Of a DNA stretch of 64,000 nt, positions 8,550 to 16,954 are shown piece after piece; position 1 is the first letter of the stretch; each line of letters opens with the position of its first letter. The notes below the pieces were generated by a model that did no database searches, was not told the origin of the DNA, and worked only from the letters and a program-made list of their open reading frames with translations. The DNA is taken from the NCBI RefSeq assembly GCF_040907265.1, contig NZ_JBFOHP010000002.1, forward strand, positions 7,750,001 through 7,814,000, read 5' to 3'. Source of the stretch: Streptomyces sclerotialus (GTDB taxonomy: Bacteria > Actinomycetota > Actinomycetes > Streptomycetales > Streptomycetaceae). A program made the translations under genes and the position numbers.

Positions 8550-9223
8550 GCGGGATCACCCGGCACGCCGTACCCGGGCGCCGCCGCCGGATCCAGCGCG
8601 CGCCGCACGTAGTCCGCCGCCTGCGGCTCCCACCGTTTCCACAGCGCCGCCAGCTCCGCGACCGGATCGCCGTCCGTCCAGTCCACCCGCAGGTCGGTGA
8701 CCGGCCACGGCACCTGGCCTGCGACCAGCAGCCCCGCCGAGTGCACCGGACCGGCCTCACCGCCCGCCGCCGCGCCCGCGGACAGCGCGTCCACCAGCCG
8801 CTGTGCCAGCGGGGCAGCGGGCTCGGCGGCGAAGGCGGCCAGCATCGCGGCGGGCACCCCTGGATCGGCGAGCAGATTGCCCGCCGCGACCGCGTCCGGG
8901 CCGACGGCCTGTGCGTGCACCCCGAGCGTGCGGTCACCGGAGAAGGCGGCGGGCTCGCCGGCAGCCCCGACGGCCGTCAACTGGCGCCATTCCACGTGCC
9001 GTACGGCCTGGGCGAGCCGCGCCACCGCGGTCTCCGCGTCCGTCCCGACCGCCAGCGCGTCCAGCAGTTCGGGACCCAGCCGCGGGTCCGTCACGTTCTG
9101 CGAGCAGGCGGCGCCGGCCCCGGCCCGTACGTAGGCGCAGCGCGCGGCGACGGCGGGCGAGGACGAGGAGACGGCGACGCCGAACTCCCCGGTGCGGGGG
9201 CAGCGCGCGCCTCTCCGGGGCAG
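8546..9223 (-). CDS. DUF1028 family protein, start codon apparently lost
   Basis: The frame encodes the DUF1028 domain (Ntn-hydrolase-like, often next to peptidases and aminotransferases): CPRTGEFGVAVSSSSPAVA, CAYVRAGAGAACSQNVTDPR, then AFSGDRTLGVHAQAVGP and ALWKRWEPQAADYVRRALD. Homologues usually begin M-T-F-S-I-V-A-R just before this point. Here those residues are replaced by unrelated sequence, and no ATG, GTG or TTG lies upstream in frame before the end of lysR. The first in-frame GTG, at 9094, would remove about 40 conserved residues. CTG at 9221-9223, one base after the lysR stop, is the only upstream candidate. Either a weak coupled start is used or the 5' end was deleted. Coupled downstream to the M20 gene. 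Confidence 0.6.
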   Translation of the reverse strand: MPRRGARCPRTGEFGVAVSSSSPAVAARCAYVRAGAGAACSQNVTDPRLGPELLDALAVGTDAETAVARLAQAVRHVEWRQLTAVGAAGEPAAFSGDRTLGVHAQAVGPDAVAAGNLLADPGVPAAMLAAFAAEPAAPLAQRLVDALSAGAAAGGEAGPVHSAGLLVAGQVPWPVTDLRVDWTDGDPVAELAALWKRWEPQAADYVRRALDPAAAPGYGVPGDPA

Positions 9224-9224
9224 G

Positions 9225-10133
9225 TCAGGCCCCCAGCGCCGTCCGGCACACGGCCGAGAACGCCTGGGCGCGGGCCGTCGGCCGGACCCCCGACAGCCGC
9301 GCGAGGACCACCGGCAGCGCCGGCAGCGGATCGGTCAGCCGCAGCGCCGCCGCCCGCCCGCCGTCGTACGTCACGTCGTGCACCGGCCGCTGGTTCAGCA
9401 GCGCGAATCCGTGCCCCGCCGCCACCATCGCGCGCACCGTCTCGTAACTCGTACTGCGGTGCCGCACCTTCGGTTCGACCCCCGTCTTGAGGAACAGCGA
9501 GCGGAAGTAGTCCCGGCTCAACGGCAGATCGAGCAGGATCATCGGCTCCGCCGCCAGATCCGCCAGCCGGACAGCCCCCGCCCCCGCCAGCGGGTGGTCC
9601 GGCGGCACCAGCGCGTACGGCGGCGCCACCGCCAGCACCTCCCGCTCGATGTCCGGGTCGAGCCCCAGGTCGTACAGGAGCGCCAACTCACATCTGCCGT
9701 GGCGCAGATCGTGCTGGACCGCTCTGATGTCGCCCTCGGTGACCTGCACCCGCACCGCCGGGTGCGCGTCCCCGAACTCCCGCAGCAGCCGCGGCAGACA
9801 GAACGGCGCCAGCGTCTGGAAACACCCCACCGCCAGCTCACCCACCAGCTCCGTGCCCAGACTGCGCGCCGTCTCCGTCAGGTCCTCGGCGTGCGTGAGG
9901 AAGCCGCGCAGCTCGTGCAGGAAACGCTCACCGGCCCGGGTCAGCGACAGGCCCTTGGCATGGTGCCGGATCAGCAGCTGCACCCCCAGCTCCCGCTCCA
10001 GGTGCGTCACCGCGGTGGAGATCGCCGACTGCGACACGCTGATCCGCTGCGCGGCGGCCGTCATGCTGCCGAGCTCCGCGGCGGCGAGGAAGTAACGGAG
10101 CTGTACGAGGGTGAAGTTGGTGTCCTTGGGCAT
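9225..10133 (-). CDS. LysR-family transcriptional regulator
   Basis: 302 aa from ATG 10133 (MPKDTNFTLVQLRYFLAAAE); an in-frame start at 10157 would add eight unconserved residues. The winged helix-turn-helix fills residues 8-66, with LGSMTAAAQRISVSQSAIST as the recognition region, followed by a periplasmic-binding-protein-like effector domain (about 95-295). It lies directly upstream of and on the same strand as the DUF1028/M20 pair, which is unlike the usual divergent LysR layout. If coupling is real it would control its own operon. The effector is unknown. Confidence 0.88.
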   Translation of the reverse strand: MPKDTNFTLVQLRYFLAAAELGSMTAAAQRISVSQSAISTAVTHLERELGVQLLIRHHAKGLSLTRAGERFLHELRGFLTHAEDLTETARSLGTELVGELAVGCFQTLAPFCLPRLLREFGDAHPAVRVQVTEGDIRAVQHDLRHGRCELALLYDLGLDPDIEREVLAVAPPYALVPPDHPLAGAGAVRLADLAAEPMILLDLPLSRDYFRSLFLKTGVEPKVRHRSTSYETVRAMVAAGHGFALLNQRPVHDVTYDGGRAAALRLTDPLPALPVVLARLSGVRPTARAQAFSAVCRTALGA

Positions 10134-10779
10134 GGCGTGATCCTTGCACCCCGCCACCCTGTGGCAGCCGGCGGCCCTGGACGGTACGGACGGCCCGGTC
10201 GCGCCCCTGTCCGGCGGGCACGCAGGCTCGAACAGCCGCTGCGCGTCACCCTCGTGGACCGCTCGTGGACCCGCGCCTCCGCGAGCCCGGCTCGCGGACC
10301 CGCAGCCTCCAGGAACAGGTGCCGGCCGACTGGGCGCTGGAGGACATGCCGCGCGCGGACGTCCGGGGGCCCGAGGGGGTGAAGCAGTGTGTCGGACCGG
10401 CTGCTGTCCCCGGCGGAACGTGCCGTCCTCGCACTGCTGCGTGAACTACGTCACCGGCCAGGGGAATCGCCCGCACCCGGAACGGCCCCTACGGACGGGT
10501 AACGGCCGGTCGGAGGCAGTGTCGTACGCCACGCACCGCCCTGATCCGGCCGTCACCCCGTGCCTTCCGCCCCGATGGCCGCTTCCGTGCCGACAGGCCC
10601 GTGATCAGCCCAAGTGCGGTACGGAGGGCGGTTCCCGGCGGTTCCGCAGCGCTGGTTCGGAGGCCGAGGTCAACGGGCCGGTCACCGCGTCGTCGCGGGG
10701 CGTGACCGGGGTGGCACGCACTGCCATCGAAGCGGCGTGCACCCGCGCGGACGCGCATCCATGCACCCGCCCCTACGAA

Positions 10780-10791
10780 TGCAATATTGCA
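10780..10791. promoter_or_regulatory. Perfect 12-bp palindrome, possible operator
   Basis: TGCAATATTGCA, an AT-rich perfect palindrome in GC-rich surroundings, about 300 bp upstream of the small gene at 11091. The AT-rich core could also be part of a promoter. The binding protein is unknown. Confidence 0.4.
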
Positions 10792-10836
10792 CTTTTGCCT
10801 GGCAGAGGGGAGCGCGCGCCCTGCTCGGACGGTATG

Positions 10837-10851
10837 TGGCACCCAGTGCCA
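10837..10851. promoter_or_regulatory. 15-bp inverted repeat, possible operator
   Basis: TGGCAC-CCA-GTGCCA, 45 bp downstream of the TGCAATATTGCA palindrome. With it, this makes a candidate control region for the small plus-strand gene. Confidence 0.4.
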
Positions 10852-11090
10852 CGAGAGCGCCCCGCGCCCGCCCGCACCCACCGCACCAGCAAACGCACAT
10901 GCGCACGCAACGCGCGTATACCCAAGGGTCGGCAATGTGACCGGATCGGAGTATGCGCGAAAGCGAACGAGCCGACAGAGTTACCGGACCAAATCAGGCA
11001 GGACCGAAACCGTCCCTGGGGAGGGGACGGTACCGAGCGGACTGCCGCACACGGATGGGGTGGGAAAGAAATGTGGGCTGTGATGGTGCG

Positions 11091-11354
11091 GTGAAGGCGC
11101 TTCAGGTGAGGCAGGGCGACCTGGTGCTCATTCAGGGCCGCTGGCGGCAGGTCCAGTCCGTTAGAGCGGATGTGCGGGCAGGGGGAGGACCGGCCGTGGT
11201 GCTGGTCTTCCAGCGGGGCTCGGTGGCACGGGTCCGCGCGGCCGACGCACTCGCCGTACAGCGCGGCATCAGGGCTCCGCGGGCGCAGGTGCCGTGCGCG
11301 ACCGTACGCAACGCCCCCATGCGGCGGGCCGGCCTGGCCGGTGAGGTCCACTGA
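11091..11354 (+). CDS. Small conserved-looking hypothetical protein (87 aa)
   Basis: GTG start at 11091, where the readable fold begins (KALQVRQGDLVLIQGRW then QVQSVRADVRAG and AVVLVFQRGSVARVRAADAL). The pattern of short beta strands around GDLVLIQGRWRQV and VARVRAADALAV suggests a small SH3-like or hypothetical beta-barrel protein. I do not recognise the family. The last 25 residues are basic and probably loose. It follows a 950-bp region with two palindromes and precedes the converging methyltransferase gene by 37 bp. Confidence 0.6.
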   Translation: MKALQVRQGDLVLIQGRWRQVQSVRADVRAGGGPAVVLVFQRGSVARVRAADALAVQRGIRAPRAQVPCATVRNAPMRRAGLAGEVH

Positions 11355-11391
11355 CCGGTCCGCTGACGCGGCCGGCGTCCGGAGACGGCCC

Positions 11392-12066
11392 CTACGCCAC
11401 CGTCTCCGGACGCCGCGCCGTGCCCAGCACCACCGGTGACGACGGCAGCGTCATGCCGCGCGGCGGTACCCGCAGCCTCCGGTGCCGCTCCACCGTGAAC
11501 CCGGCCGCGCCGAGCGCCGCCAGCGAGTCCCGCGCCGTGTGACAGCCGCCGTTCAGCAGCGGCCACACCGTACGGTCCGCCGCCCGCTGCACCACACGCA
11601 GCCCGCGCCCCTCGGCCCGTACGTGCTCCAGGAAGCGCACCTCCGCACCCGGCCGCAGCACCCGCCGCAGCTCCGCGAGCGCCCGCGGCACGTCGCGCAC
11701 CGAACACAGCACCAGCGCCACCACCGCCGCGTCGAACGCCTCGCTCTTCACCGGCAGCGCCTCGGCGACCGCCGGCACCACGTCCACCGGCACCTCGGCG
11801 CGCACGGCCTCCGTACGCGCCGCCTGCCGCAGCACCGCCTCCGGCTCGATCGCCACCACCTCCGAGACCGTCCCCGGATAGTGCGCGAAGTTCATCCCGC
11901 CGCCCGCGCCGATCTCGATGACCCGCCCGGACAGCCCGGCCAGCAGCTCACGGCGGAGCGGCCGTACCCCGCCGTGCACGTCGGCGAGCGGCCCGAGCCG
12001 TACGTAGGCACGAGCGAAGAGCGGATGGTGCACGGCGGTCCGGTGTCCTCTGTTGCGCAGCGACAT
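11392..12066 (-). CDS. Class I SAM-dependent methyltransferase
   Basis: 224 aa. Methyltransf_11-type Rossmann fold: motif I VIEIGAGGGMNFAHYP at about 47-62 (E/D-x-G-x-G-x), acidic motif II VAIEPEAVLR, motif post-II EALPVKSEAFDAAVVALVLC, and VLRPGAEVRFLEHVRAEG. The H-x-x-Y-P after motif I and the F-L-E-H-V-R block place it with the small ubiquinone/phospholipid-like methyltransferases common in actinobacteria. No substrate is known. It is divergent from an MFS transporter, with a repeat-rich 188-bp gap between them. Confidence 0.85.
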   Translation of the reverse strand: MSLRNRGHRTAVHHPLFARAYVRLGPLADVHGGVRPLRRELLAGLSGRVIEIGAGGGMNFAHYPGTVSEVVAIEPEAVLRQAARTEAVRAEVPVDVVPAVAEALPVKSEAFDAAVVALVLCSVRDVPRALAELRRVLRPGAEVRFLEHVRAEGRGLRVVQRAADRTVWPLLNGGCHTARDSLAALGAAGFTVERHRRLRVPPRGMTLPSSPVVLGTARRPETVA

Positions 12067-12082
12067 GCCTCGCCCTTCCCGT

Positions 12083-12109
12083 GTGTACCTGGCACAGGTG
12101 TACCTGGCA
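12083..12109. promoter_or_regulatory. Direct plus inverted repeat between divergent genes, possible operator
   Basis: GTGTACCTGGCA is present twice with a 15-bp period (12083 and 12098). Overlapping the two copies is an inverted repeat ACCTG-GCA-CAGGT. It lies 17 bp upstream of the methyltransferase start and 146 bp upstream of the MFS gene. Confidence 0.45.
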
Positions 12110-12254
12110 TCGGAGGCCCCGTCCGCCCCGTCCTAGAATGGCGTCTCGGCCGCGTCGGCGCGGGGCCCGCGGCCGAGTTTCCCCGTCGCACGCCTGCCCA
12201 CCCGACGTACGCCCAGCACCAACCCGTACGGACGGAAGAGCAGGACCAGGACGC

Positions 12255-13493
12255 ATGCCCCACCCACCCGCGGACGTGGCCACGGAACCGACCGCCACCC
12301 GACCCGACACCTACGCCCGCAAGGCGGTGCTCGCCTCCGCCGTCGGCTACGGCCTGGAGGGCTTCGACCTCCTCATCCTCAGCTTCGCGCTCTCCGCGAT
12401 CACCGCCGGGCTCCACCTGGACCCCACCCAGGCCGGCTCGCTCACCACCATCACCCTCATCGGCTGCGTCGTCGGCGGCCTGCTCTTCGGCGTACTCTCC
12501 GACCGCCTCGGCCGCATCCGCGTCCTGACCTGGTCGATCATCCTCTTCGCCGTCTTCACCGGGCTCACCGCCGTCGCCCAGGACTTCCCCCAGCTCGCCG
12601 CCGCCCGCTTCATCGCCGGCATGGGCATCGGCGGTGAATTCGGCATCGGCATGGCACTCGCCGCGGAGGCGTTCCCCAGCCGCAAGCGCGCCCGCGGCAC
12701 CTCCTACGTCGGCCTCGGCTGGCAGACCGGCGTCCTGGCCGCGGCCCTGGTCTCCGCGCCCGTCATCGAGGCCTGGGGCTGGCGCGCGCTCTTCGCCCTC
12801 GGTGTGCTGCCCGCCGTCGCGGCCTTCCTCTTCCGCCGCACCATGCACGAGCCCGCCGCCTTCACCGCGGCGAAGACCGCCGAGCGCCCGGCCACCGCGC
12901 CGCTCCGCTCCCTGGTCGCCACCCCCGCAGCGCGCCGCGCCACCCTCGGCGTCCTCGTCCTGACCTCGGTACAGAACTTCGGCTACTACGGCATCATGAC
13001 CTGGCTGCCGAGCTACCTCTCCCAGCAGTTCGGCTACAGCCTCACCCGGTCCGGCGCCTGGACCGCCGTCACCGTCGTCGGCATGGCCTGCGGCATCCTG
13101 GCCTTCGGCCACCTCGCCGACCGCATCGGCCGCCGCCCCACCTTCTGGATCTTCCAGGCGGGCTCGGTCGTCACGGTCCTGGCGTACGCGACGCTCTCCA
13201 CCCCCACCGCGCTCCTCATCGGTGGCGCCGTGATGGGCGCGTTCGTCAACGGCATGACCGGCGGCTACGGCGCGCTCATCGCCGAGCTGTACCCGACGCA
13301 CGCCCGCGCCACCGCGCAGAACGTCCTCTTCAACGTCGGCCGCGGCATCGGCGGCCTGGCCCCGTTGGTGGTCGCCCTGGTCGCCACGTCGTACGGCTTC
13401 CAGAAGGCGATCGGCCTGCTGGCCGTCATCTACGTGCTGGACATGGCGGCGATGCTGCTGATTCCGGAGCGGAAGGGCGCGGAGCTCGATTGA
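12255..13493 (+). CDS. MFS transporter (AAHS/metabolite:H+ symporter-like)
   Basis: 412 aa from ATG 12255; twelve hydrophobic segments. Signature loop 2-3 GVLSDRLGRIRVL, TM4 AAARFIAGMGIGGEFGIGMA and the six-TM repeat loop HLADRIGRRPTF are those of sugar/aromatic-acid porter MFS members with E-G-F-D near the start (YGLEGFDLLI), typical of aromatic-acid or shikimate/metabolite:H+ symporters. Integral inner-membrane protein. An export role cannot be excluded. A strong hairpin follows the stop. Confidence 0.88.
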   Translation: MPHPPADVATEPTATRPDTYARKAVLASAVGYGLEGFDLLILSFALSAITAGLHLDPTQAGSLTTITLIGCVVGGLLFGVLSDRLGRIRVLTWSIILFAVFTGLTAVAQDFPQLAAARFIAGMGIGGEFGIGMALAAEAFPSRKRARGTSYVGLGWQTGVLAAALVSAPVIEAWGWRALFALGVLPAVAAFLFRRTMHEPAAFTAAKTAERPATAPLRSLVATPAARRATLGVLVLTSVQNFGYYGIMTWLPSYLSQQFGYSLTRSGAWTAVTVVGMACGILAFGHLADRIGRRPTFWIFQAGSVVTVLAYATLSTPTALLIGGAVMGAFVNGMTGGYGALIAELYPTHARATAQNVLFNVGRGIGGLAPLVVALVATSYGFQKAIGLLAVIYVLDMAAMLLIPERKGAELD

Positions 13494-13507
13494 CCCGCGC
13501 GTACGCG

Positions 13508-13541
13508 AAGGGGGCACCGGCTCACGGCCGGTGCCCCCTTC
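13508..13541. terminator. Bidirectional terminator between MFS gene and bioD
   Basis: Near-perfect stem AAGGGGGCACCGG / CCGGTGCCCCCTT with a 7-nt loop and a T-rich right flank, placed between two converging genes. Confidence 0.85.
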
Positions 13542-13550
13542 TTCGTACCG

Positions 13551-14243
13551 CTAGCTGTGCCAGGTCCCGCCCAGCCGCGGCGCCAGCCAGGACGGCGCAT
13601 GCGCCCGGAACCGCGCAGGGGGCAGAGCTCCCGACCCGGCCGGCACAAGGCCGAGCAGCGGTGCCCCGGCCACGTCCGGCAGATCCTCCACGTTGCAGCG
13701 CGAGGCCAGATCCGGTTCGGCCGGCCAGCTGCCGATGACCACACCAGGCGTCTCGATGCCCGCCGTACGCAGCGCGAGCGCCGTCAGCGCCGTGGCGTTG
13801 AGCGTGCCGAGCCCCGCCTGCGCGACCATCAGCACCGGCGCGCCGAGCAGCTTCGCCGCGTCGGCCAGTGTCGCGCCGGTCTCGTCGAACCGGACGAGCA
13901 GCCCGCCGGCGCCCTCCACCAGCACCACGTCGTGCTCGGCGGCCAGCTTCTCCGCCGCCTCGGCGACCTCGTGCGGACGTACCGGCGGCAGCCCGGCGCG
14001 GCGGGCCGCCGTCGCGGGCGCCAGCGGCTCGGGGTACCGGGCGAGTTCGGCGGTGGTGACGCCGGAGCCTGCGAGCCGCGCGACCTCCGCCGCATCCCCC
14101 GGCTCGCCCGCTGCCACGCCGGTCTGGGCGGCCTTGAGCACCGCGACCGACCGACCGCGTGCCAGCTCGGCGGCGGCGACGGCGGCGGTGGTGACCGTCT
14201 TGCCGATCTCCGTGCCCGTGCCCGTGATGAACAGCACCGACAT
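13551..14243 (-). CDS. bioD: Dethiobiotin synthetase BioD
   Basis: 230 aa. ATP-dependent closure of the ureido ring of 7,8-diaminopelargonate with CO2, the third step of the common biotin pathway, in the cytosol. The P-loop [10 protein letters not shown] is at 7-16, catalytic K37 follows in VLKAAQTG, and the [11 protein letters not shown] block (around 107-117) binds substrate and phosphate. Normal length. Third gene of the bioB-bioA-bioD operon, 16 bp after bioA, and ends at a strong shared terminator. Confidence 0.95.
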   Translation of the reverse strand: MSVLFITGTGTEIGKTVTTAAVAAAELARGRSVAVLKAAQTGVAAGEPGDAAEVARLAGSGVTTAELARYPEPLAPATAARRAGLPPVRPHEVAEAAEKLAAEHDVVLVEGAGGLLVRFDETGATLADAAKLLGAPVLMVAQAGLGTLNATALTALALRTAGIETPGVVIGSWPAEPDLASRCNVEDLPDVAGAPLLGLVPAGSGALPPARFRAHAPSWLAPRLGGTWHS

Positions 14244-14259
14244 ACCTACGCGTTCCTCC

Positions 14260-15570
14260 TCAGCCCTCGCGCGCGGCGCGGCACACCGCGGCGCAGATGC
14301 GGGCGATGTCCTCGTCGCCGGTGATGTACGGCGGCATCGTGTAGATCAGGTCGCGGAACGGGCGCAGCCAGACGCCCTCCCCGACCGCGGCCCGGGTCGC
14401 GGCCGTCATGTCGACCGGGTGGTCGAGCTGGACGACACCGATGGCGCCCAGCACCCGTACGTCCCGAACGCCCGGGATCGTACGGGCCTGTTCCAGTCCG
14501 TCGCGCAGTCCGGCCTCGATCCGCTTGATCTCCTGGCGCCAGTCCTGCGTCAGCAGCACGTCCAGCGAGGCGTTGGCGACCGCGGCGGCCAGCGGGTTCG
14601 CCATGAACGTCGGCCCGTGCGCGAGCACCGGCACCTCGCCCCGGGAGATCCCGTCCGCCACCCGCGGCGTGCACAGCGTCGCCGCCATGGTCAGATAGCC
14701 GCCCGTCAGCGCCTTGCCGACGCACATCACGTCCGGTACGACGCCCGCGTGCCCGGCCGCGAACAGCTCACCGGTACGGCCGAAGCCCGTCGCGATCTCA
14801 TCGAGGACGAGCAGCACGTCGTGCGCGTCGCACGCCTCGCGCAGCACCCGCAGGTACGCGGGGGAGTGGAAGCGCATGCCGCCCGCGCCCTGCACGACCG
14901 GCTCCACGATCACCGCGGCGAGTTCGTCGGCATGGCGGCCGATCAGCTCCCGCAGGTGGTCCGCGTACGCCTTGTCCAGGGGCGCGTCGAACCCGGCCGG
15001 CGGCTCGTCGGCGAAGACCTGCCGGGGCAGGACGCCCGACCACAGGTCGTGCATCCCGCCGTCCGGATCGCACACCGACATCGGATGCCAGGTGTCACCG
15101 TGGTAGCCGCCGCGCCAGGTCAGCAGCCGTTGCTTGGCCGGGCGGCCGAGCGAACGCCAGTACTGCAGGCACATCTTGGCGGCGACCTCGACCGAGACGG
15201 ACCCGGAGTCGCACAGGAAGACGTGCTCCAGGTCGCCCGGCGCGATGCCGGCGAGCCGCTTCGCCAGCCGGACGGCGGGCTCGTGCGTGAGCCCGCCGAA
15301 CATCACATGGCTCATCCGGTCCAACTGGCCGCGCGCGGCCTCGTTGAGCACCGGGTGGTTGTAGCCGTGGATCGCCGACCACCAGGACGACATGCCGTCG
15401 ACCAGCTCGGTGTGGCCCTGGACCGGTCCGGCGGTGCGCAGCCGGACCCCGGCGGCGGACTCGATCACCAGCGGATCGTCCTTGCCGGGCATCGGGCCGT
15501 ACGGGTGCCACACGTGCTGCCGGTCCAGGGCCAGCAGGTCGCGCTCGGTCATCGGTTCCGGCTCAGGCAT
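14260..15570 (-). CDS. bioA: Adenosylmethionine-8-amino-7-oxononanoate aminotransferase BioA
   Basis: 436 aa. PLP class-III aminotransferase that makes 7,8-diaminopelargonate using SAM as amino donor. Seen: [13 protein letters not shown] near the N-terminus, [16 protein letters not shown] (the W-W pair typical of BioA), the PLP-phosphate region, [13 protein letters not shown] with the PLP-pairing Asp, and the Schiff-base lysine in [16 protein letters not shown]. The ATG at 15570 overlaps the bioB stop by 8 bp, so translation is coupled; an internal ATG at 15552 is also possible. Confidence 0.95.
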   Translation of the reverse strand: MPEPEPMTERDLLALDRQHVWHPYGPMPGKDDPLVIESAAGVRLRTAGPVQGHTELVDGMSSWWSAIHGYNHPVLNEAARGQLDRMSHVMFGGLTHEPAVRLAKRLAGIAPGDLEHVFLCDSGSVSVEVAAKMCLQYWRSLGRPAKQRLLTWRGGYHGDTWHPMSVCDPDGGMHDLWSGVLPRQVFADEPPAGFDAPLDKAYADHLRELIGRHADELAAVIVEPVVQGAGGMRFHSPAYLRVLREACDAHDVLLVLDEIATGFGRTGELFAAGHAGVVPDVMCVGKALTGGYLTMAATLCTPRVADGISRGEVPVLAHGPTFMANPLAAAVANASLDVLLTQDWRQEIKRIEAGLRDGLEQARTIPGVRDVRVLGAIGVVQLDHPVDMTAATRAAVGEGVWLRPFRDLIYTMPPYITGDEDIARICAAVCRAAREG

Positions 15571-16810
15571 TGGGCGGCAGGTCGGTGCCGGCGCCCCGGC
15601 GGCGCACCGCGACCAGGTCGGTACGGGCACCGTCGGCGTCCCGCGCCTCCGGCACCGCGCCGGCGGCGACCGGCTCGGGCCCGGCGGCGGCCGGTTCGGG
15701 AGCGGTGTCGCCGCACGGCGCGCAGCCGCCGCCACCACCGTGTCCGCCGCAGCCGCCCGCGGTGTCCTCGGCGTGGCTGCCGCAGCCGGCCGCGGCGAGC
15801 GCGTCGGCGCGGTGCGCGGGCAGCGTCGTGGTGTCCGTGCCCTCCACCTCGAACCCGGCGTCCGCGATCATCGCCAGGTCGTCCTTGCCGGCCTGGCCCT
15901 CACTGGTGAGGTAGTCACCCAGGAAGATGGAGTTGGCCAGGTGCAGCGCGAGGGGCTGGAGGGTGCGCAGGTGGACCTCGCGGCCGCCGGCGAGGCGTAC
16001 CTCGACGTCCGGGCAGACGAAGCGGACCATCGCCAGGATGCGCAGCGCGCGCTGCGGGGTGAGGTTCCACTCCTTGGCGAGCGGGGTGCCCTCGAAGGGG
16101 ATCAGGAAGTTGACCGGTACCGAGTCCGGGTCCAGCTCGCGCAGCGAGAAGACCACGTCGACCAGGTCCTCGTCGGTCTCGCCCATGCCGGCGATCAGGC
16201 CGGAGCACGCCGACATGCCGGCCGCCTGGGCCTGCTGCACGGTCGAGACCCGGTCGGCGTAGGTATGGGTCGTGGTGATCCGGCCGTACGTCGCCTCGGA
16301 CGTGTTGAGGTTGTGGTTGTACGCGTCGGCGCCCGCGTCCCGCAGCCGTGACGCCTGGCCGTCGGAGAGCAGCCCCAGACAGGCACAGACCTCCACGCCC
16401 TCGTTCTGCTCCTTGATGGCCGAGATCGTCTCCGAGACCCGGTCCACGTCCTTGTCCGTCGGCCCGCGGCCACTGGCCACCAGGCACACGCGCTTCGCGC
16501 CGCCCGCGACACCGGCGGCTGCCGCCCTGGACGCCTCTTCGGGCTTGAGCCAGGTGTACTTGAGGATCTCCGCCTTGGATCCCAGCCGCTGGGAGCAGTA
16601 GGAACAGTCCTCCGGGCACAGGCCCGACTTCAGGTTGACCAGATAGTTGAGCTTCACCCGTCGCCCGAACCACTGGCGGCGGACCTTGCCCGCCGCCGCC
16701 ACGACGTCGAGCAGCTCGTCATCGGATGTCGCCAGTACGGCGAGTGCCTCTTCGCGGGTCGGCGTCTCGCGCCGCAGACCCTTCTCCACCAGAGTGTTCA
16801 GCAGGTCCAT
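15563..16810 (-). CDS. bioB: Biotin synthase BioB with long Cys/His/Gly tail
   Basis: 415 aa. Radical-SAM enzyme that inserts sulfur into dethiobiotin. The 4Fe-4S motif C65-x3-C69-x2-C72 is in [14 protein letters not shown]; the barrel continues with the YNHNLNTS and AGMGET blocks, and the region with [15 protein letters not shown] supplies the Arg ligand of the 2Fe-2S cluster. The catalytic core ends near residue 345. A further 70 residues follow that are rich in Cys, His, Gly and Pro ([18 protein letters not shown], then Ala-Pro-rich), absent from E. coli BioB. First gene of the biotin operon, divergent from bioF. Confidence 0.95.
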   Translation of the reverse strand: MDLLNTLVEKGLRRETPTREEALAVLATSDDELLDVVAAAGKVRRQWFGRRVKLNYLVNLKSGLCPEDCSYCSQRLGSKAEILKYTWLKPEEASRAAAAGVAGGAKRVCLVASGRGPTDKDVDRVSETISAIKEQNEGVEVCACLGLLSDGQASRLRDAGADAYNHNLNTSEATYGRITTTHTYADRVSTVQQAQAAGMSACSGLIAGMGETDEDLVDVVFSLRELDPDSVPVNFLIPFEGTPLAKEWNLTPQRALRILAMVRFVCPDVEVRLAGGREVHLRTLQPLALHLANSIFLGDYLTSEGQAGKDDLAMIADAGFEVEGTDTTTLPAHRADALAAAGCGSHAEDTAGGCGGHGGGGGCAPCGDTAPEPAAAGPEPVAAGAVPEARDADGARTDLVAVRRRGAGTDLPPNA

Positions 16811-16875
16811 GGCGAAGATCCTGTCCTACGCCACCGCCCGGGGCCAAGGAGGATTCCCACAACGCCGCTGGATGG

Positions 16876-16897
16876 CGGTGTGTGTATTGCCACACCG
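16876..16897. promoter_or_regulatory. Inverted repeat between bioB and bioF, candidate biotin-operon operator
   Basis: Arms CGGTGTG and CACACCG with an 8-nt spacer, centred in the 144-bp divergent bioB/bioF gap, well placed to act on both promoters. It does not obviously match the BirA or the published BioQ site as I know them. Confidence 0.4.
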
Positions 16898-16954
16898 TAG
16901 GCAGGCGTAACGACCGCTAACGTCTATCGACAGCCAACAAACCCGAGGATGCCG

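Larger units (their letters stand above)
10134..11090. other. Long region without a supported gene
   Basis: About 950 bp. A 37-codon frame from GTG 10389 to TAA 10502 begins SDRLLSPAERAVLALLREL, which looks like the start of a helical regulator but breaks off, so it may be a remnant. No homology is recognised elsewhere. The right half carries two palindromes (10780-10791 and 10837-10851) and probably the promoter of the small gene at 11091. Confidence 0.5.

Noticed and set aside
10144..11094. Long plus-strand frame covering the gap after lysR
   Set aside because: Arg/Pro/Ala-rich, no conserved segment, and interrupted codon bias. Treated as non-coding.
11892..13517. 541-codon antisense frame over the MFS gene
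   Set aside because: Glu/Gly/Ala-rich mirror of transmembrane codons, with no start signal of its own.
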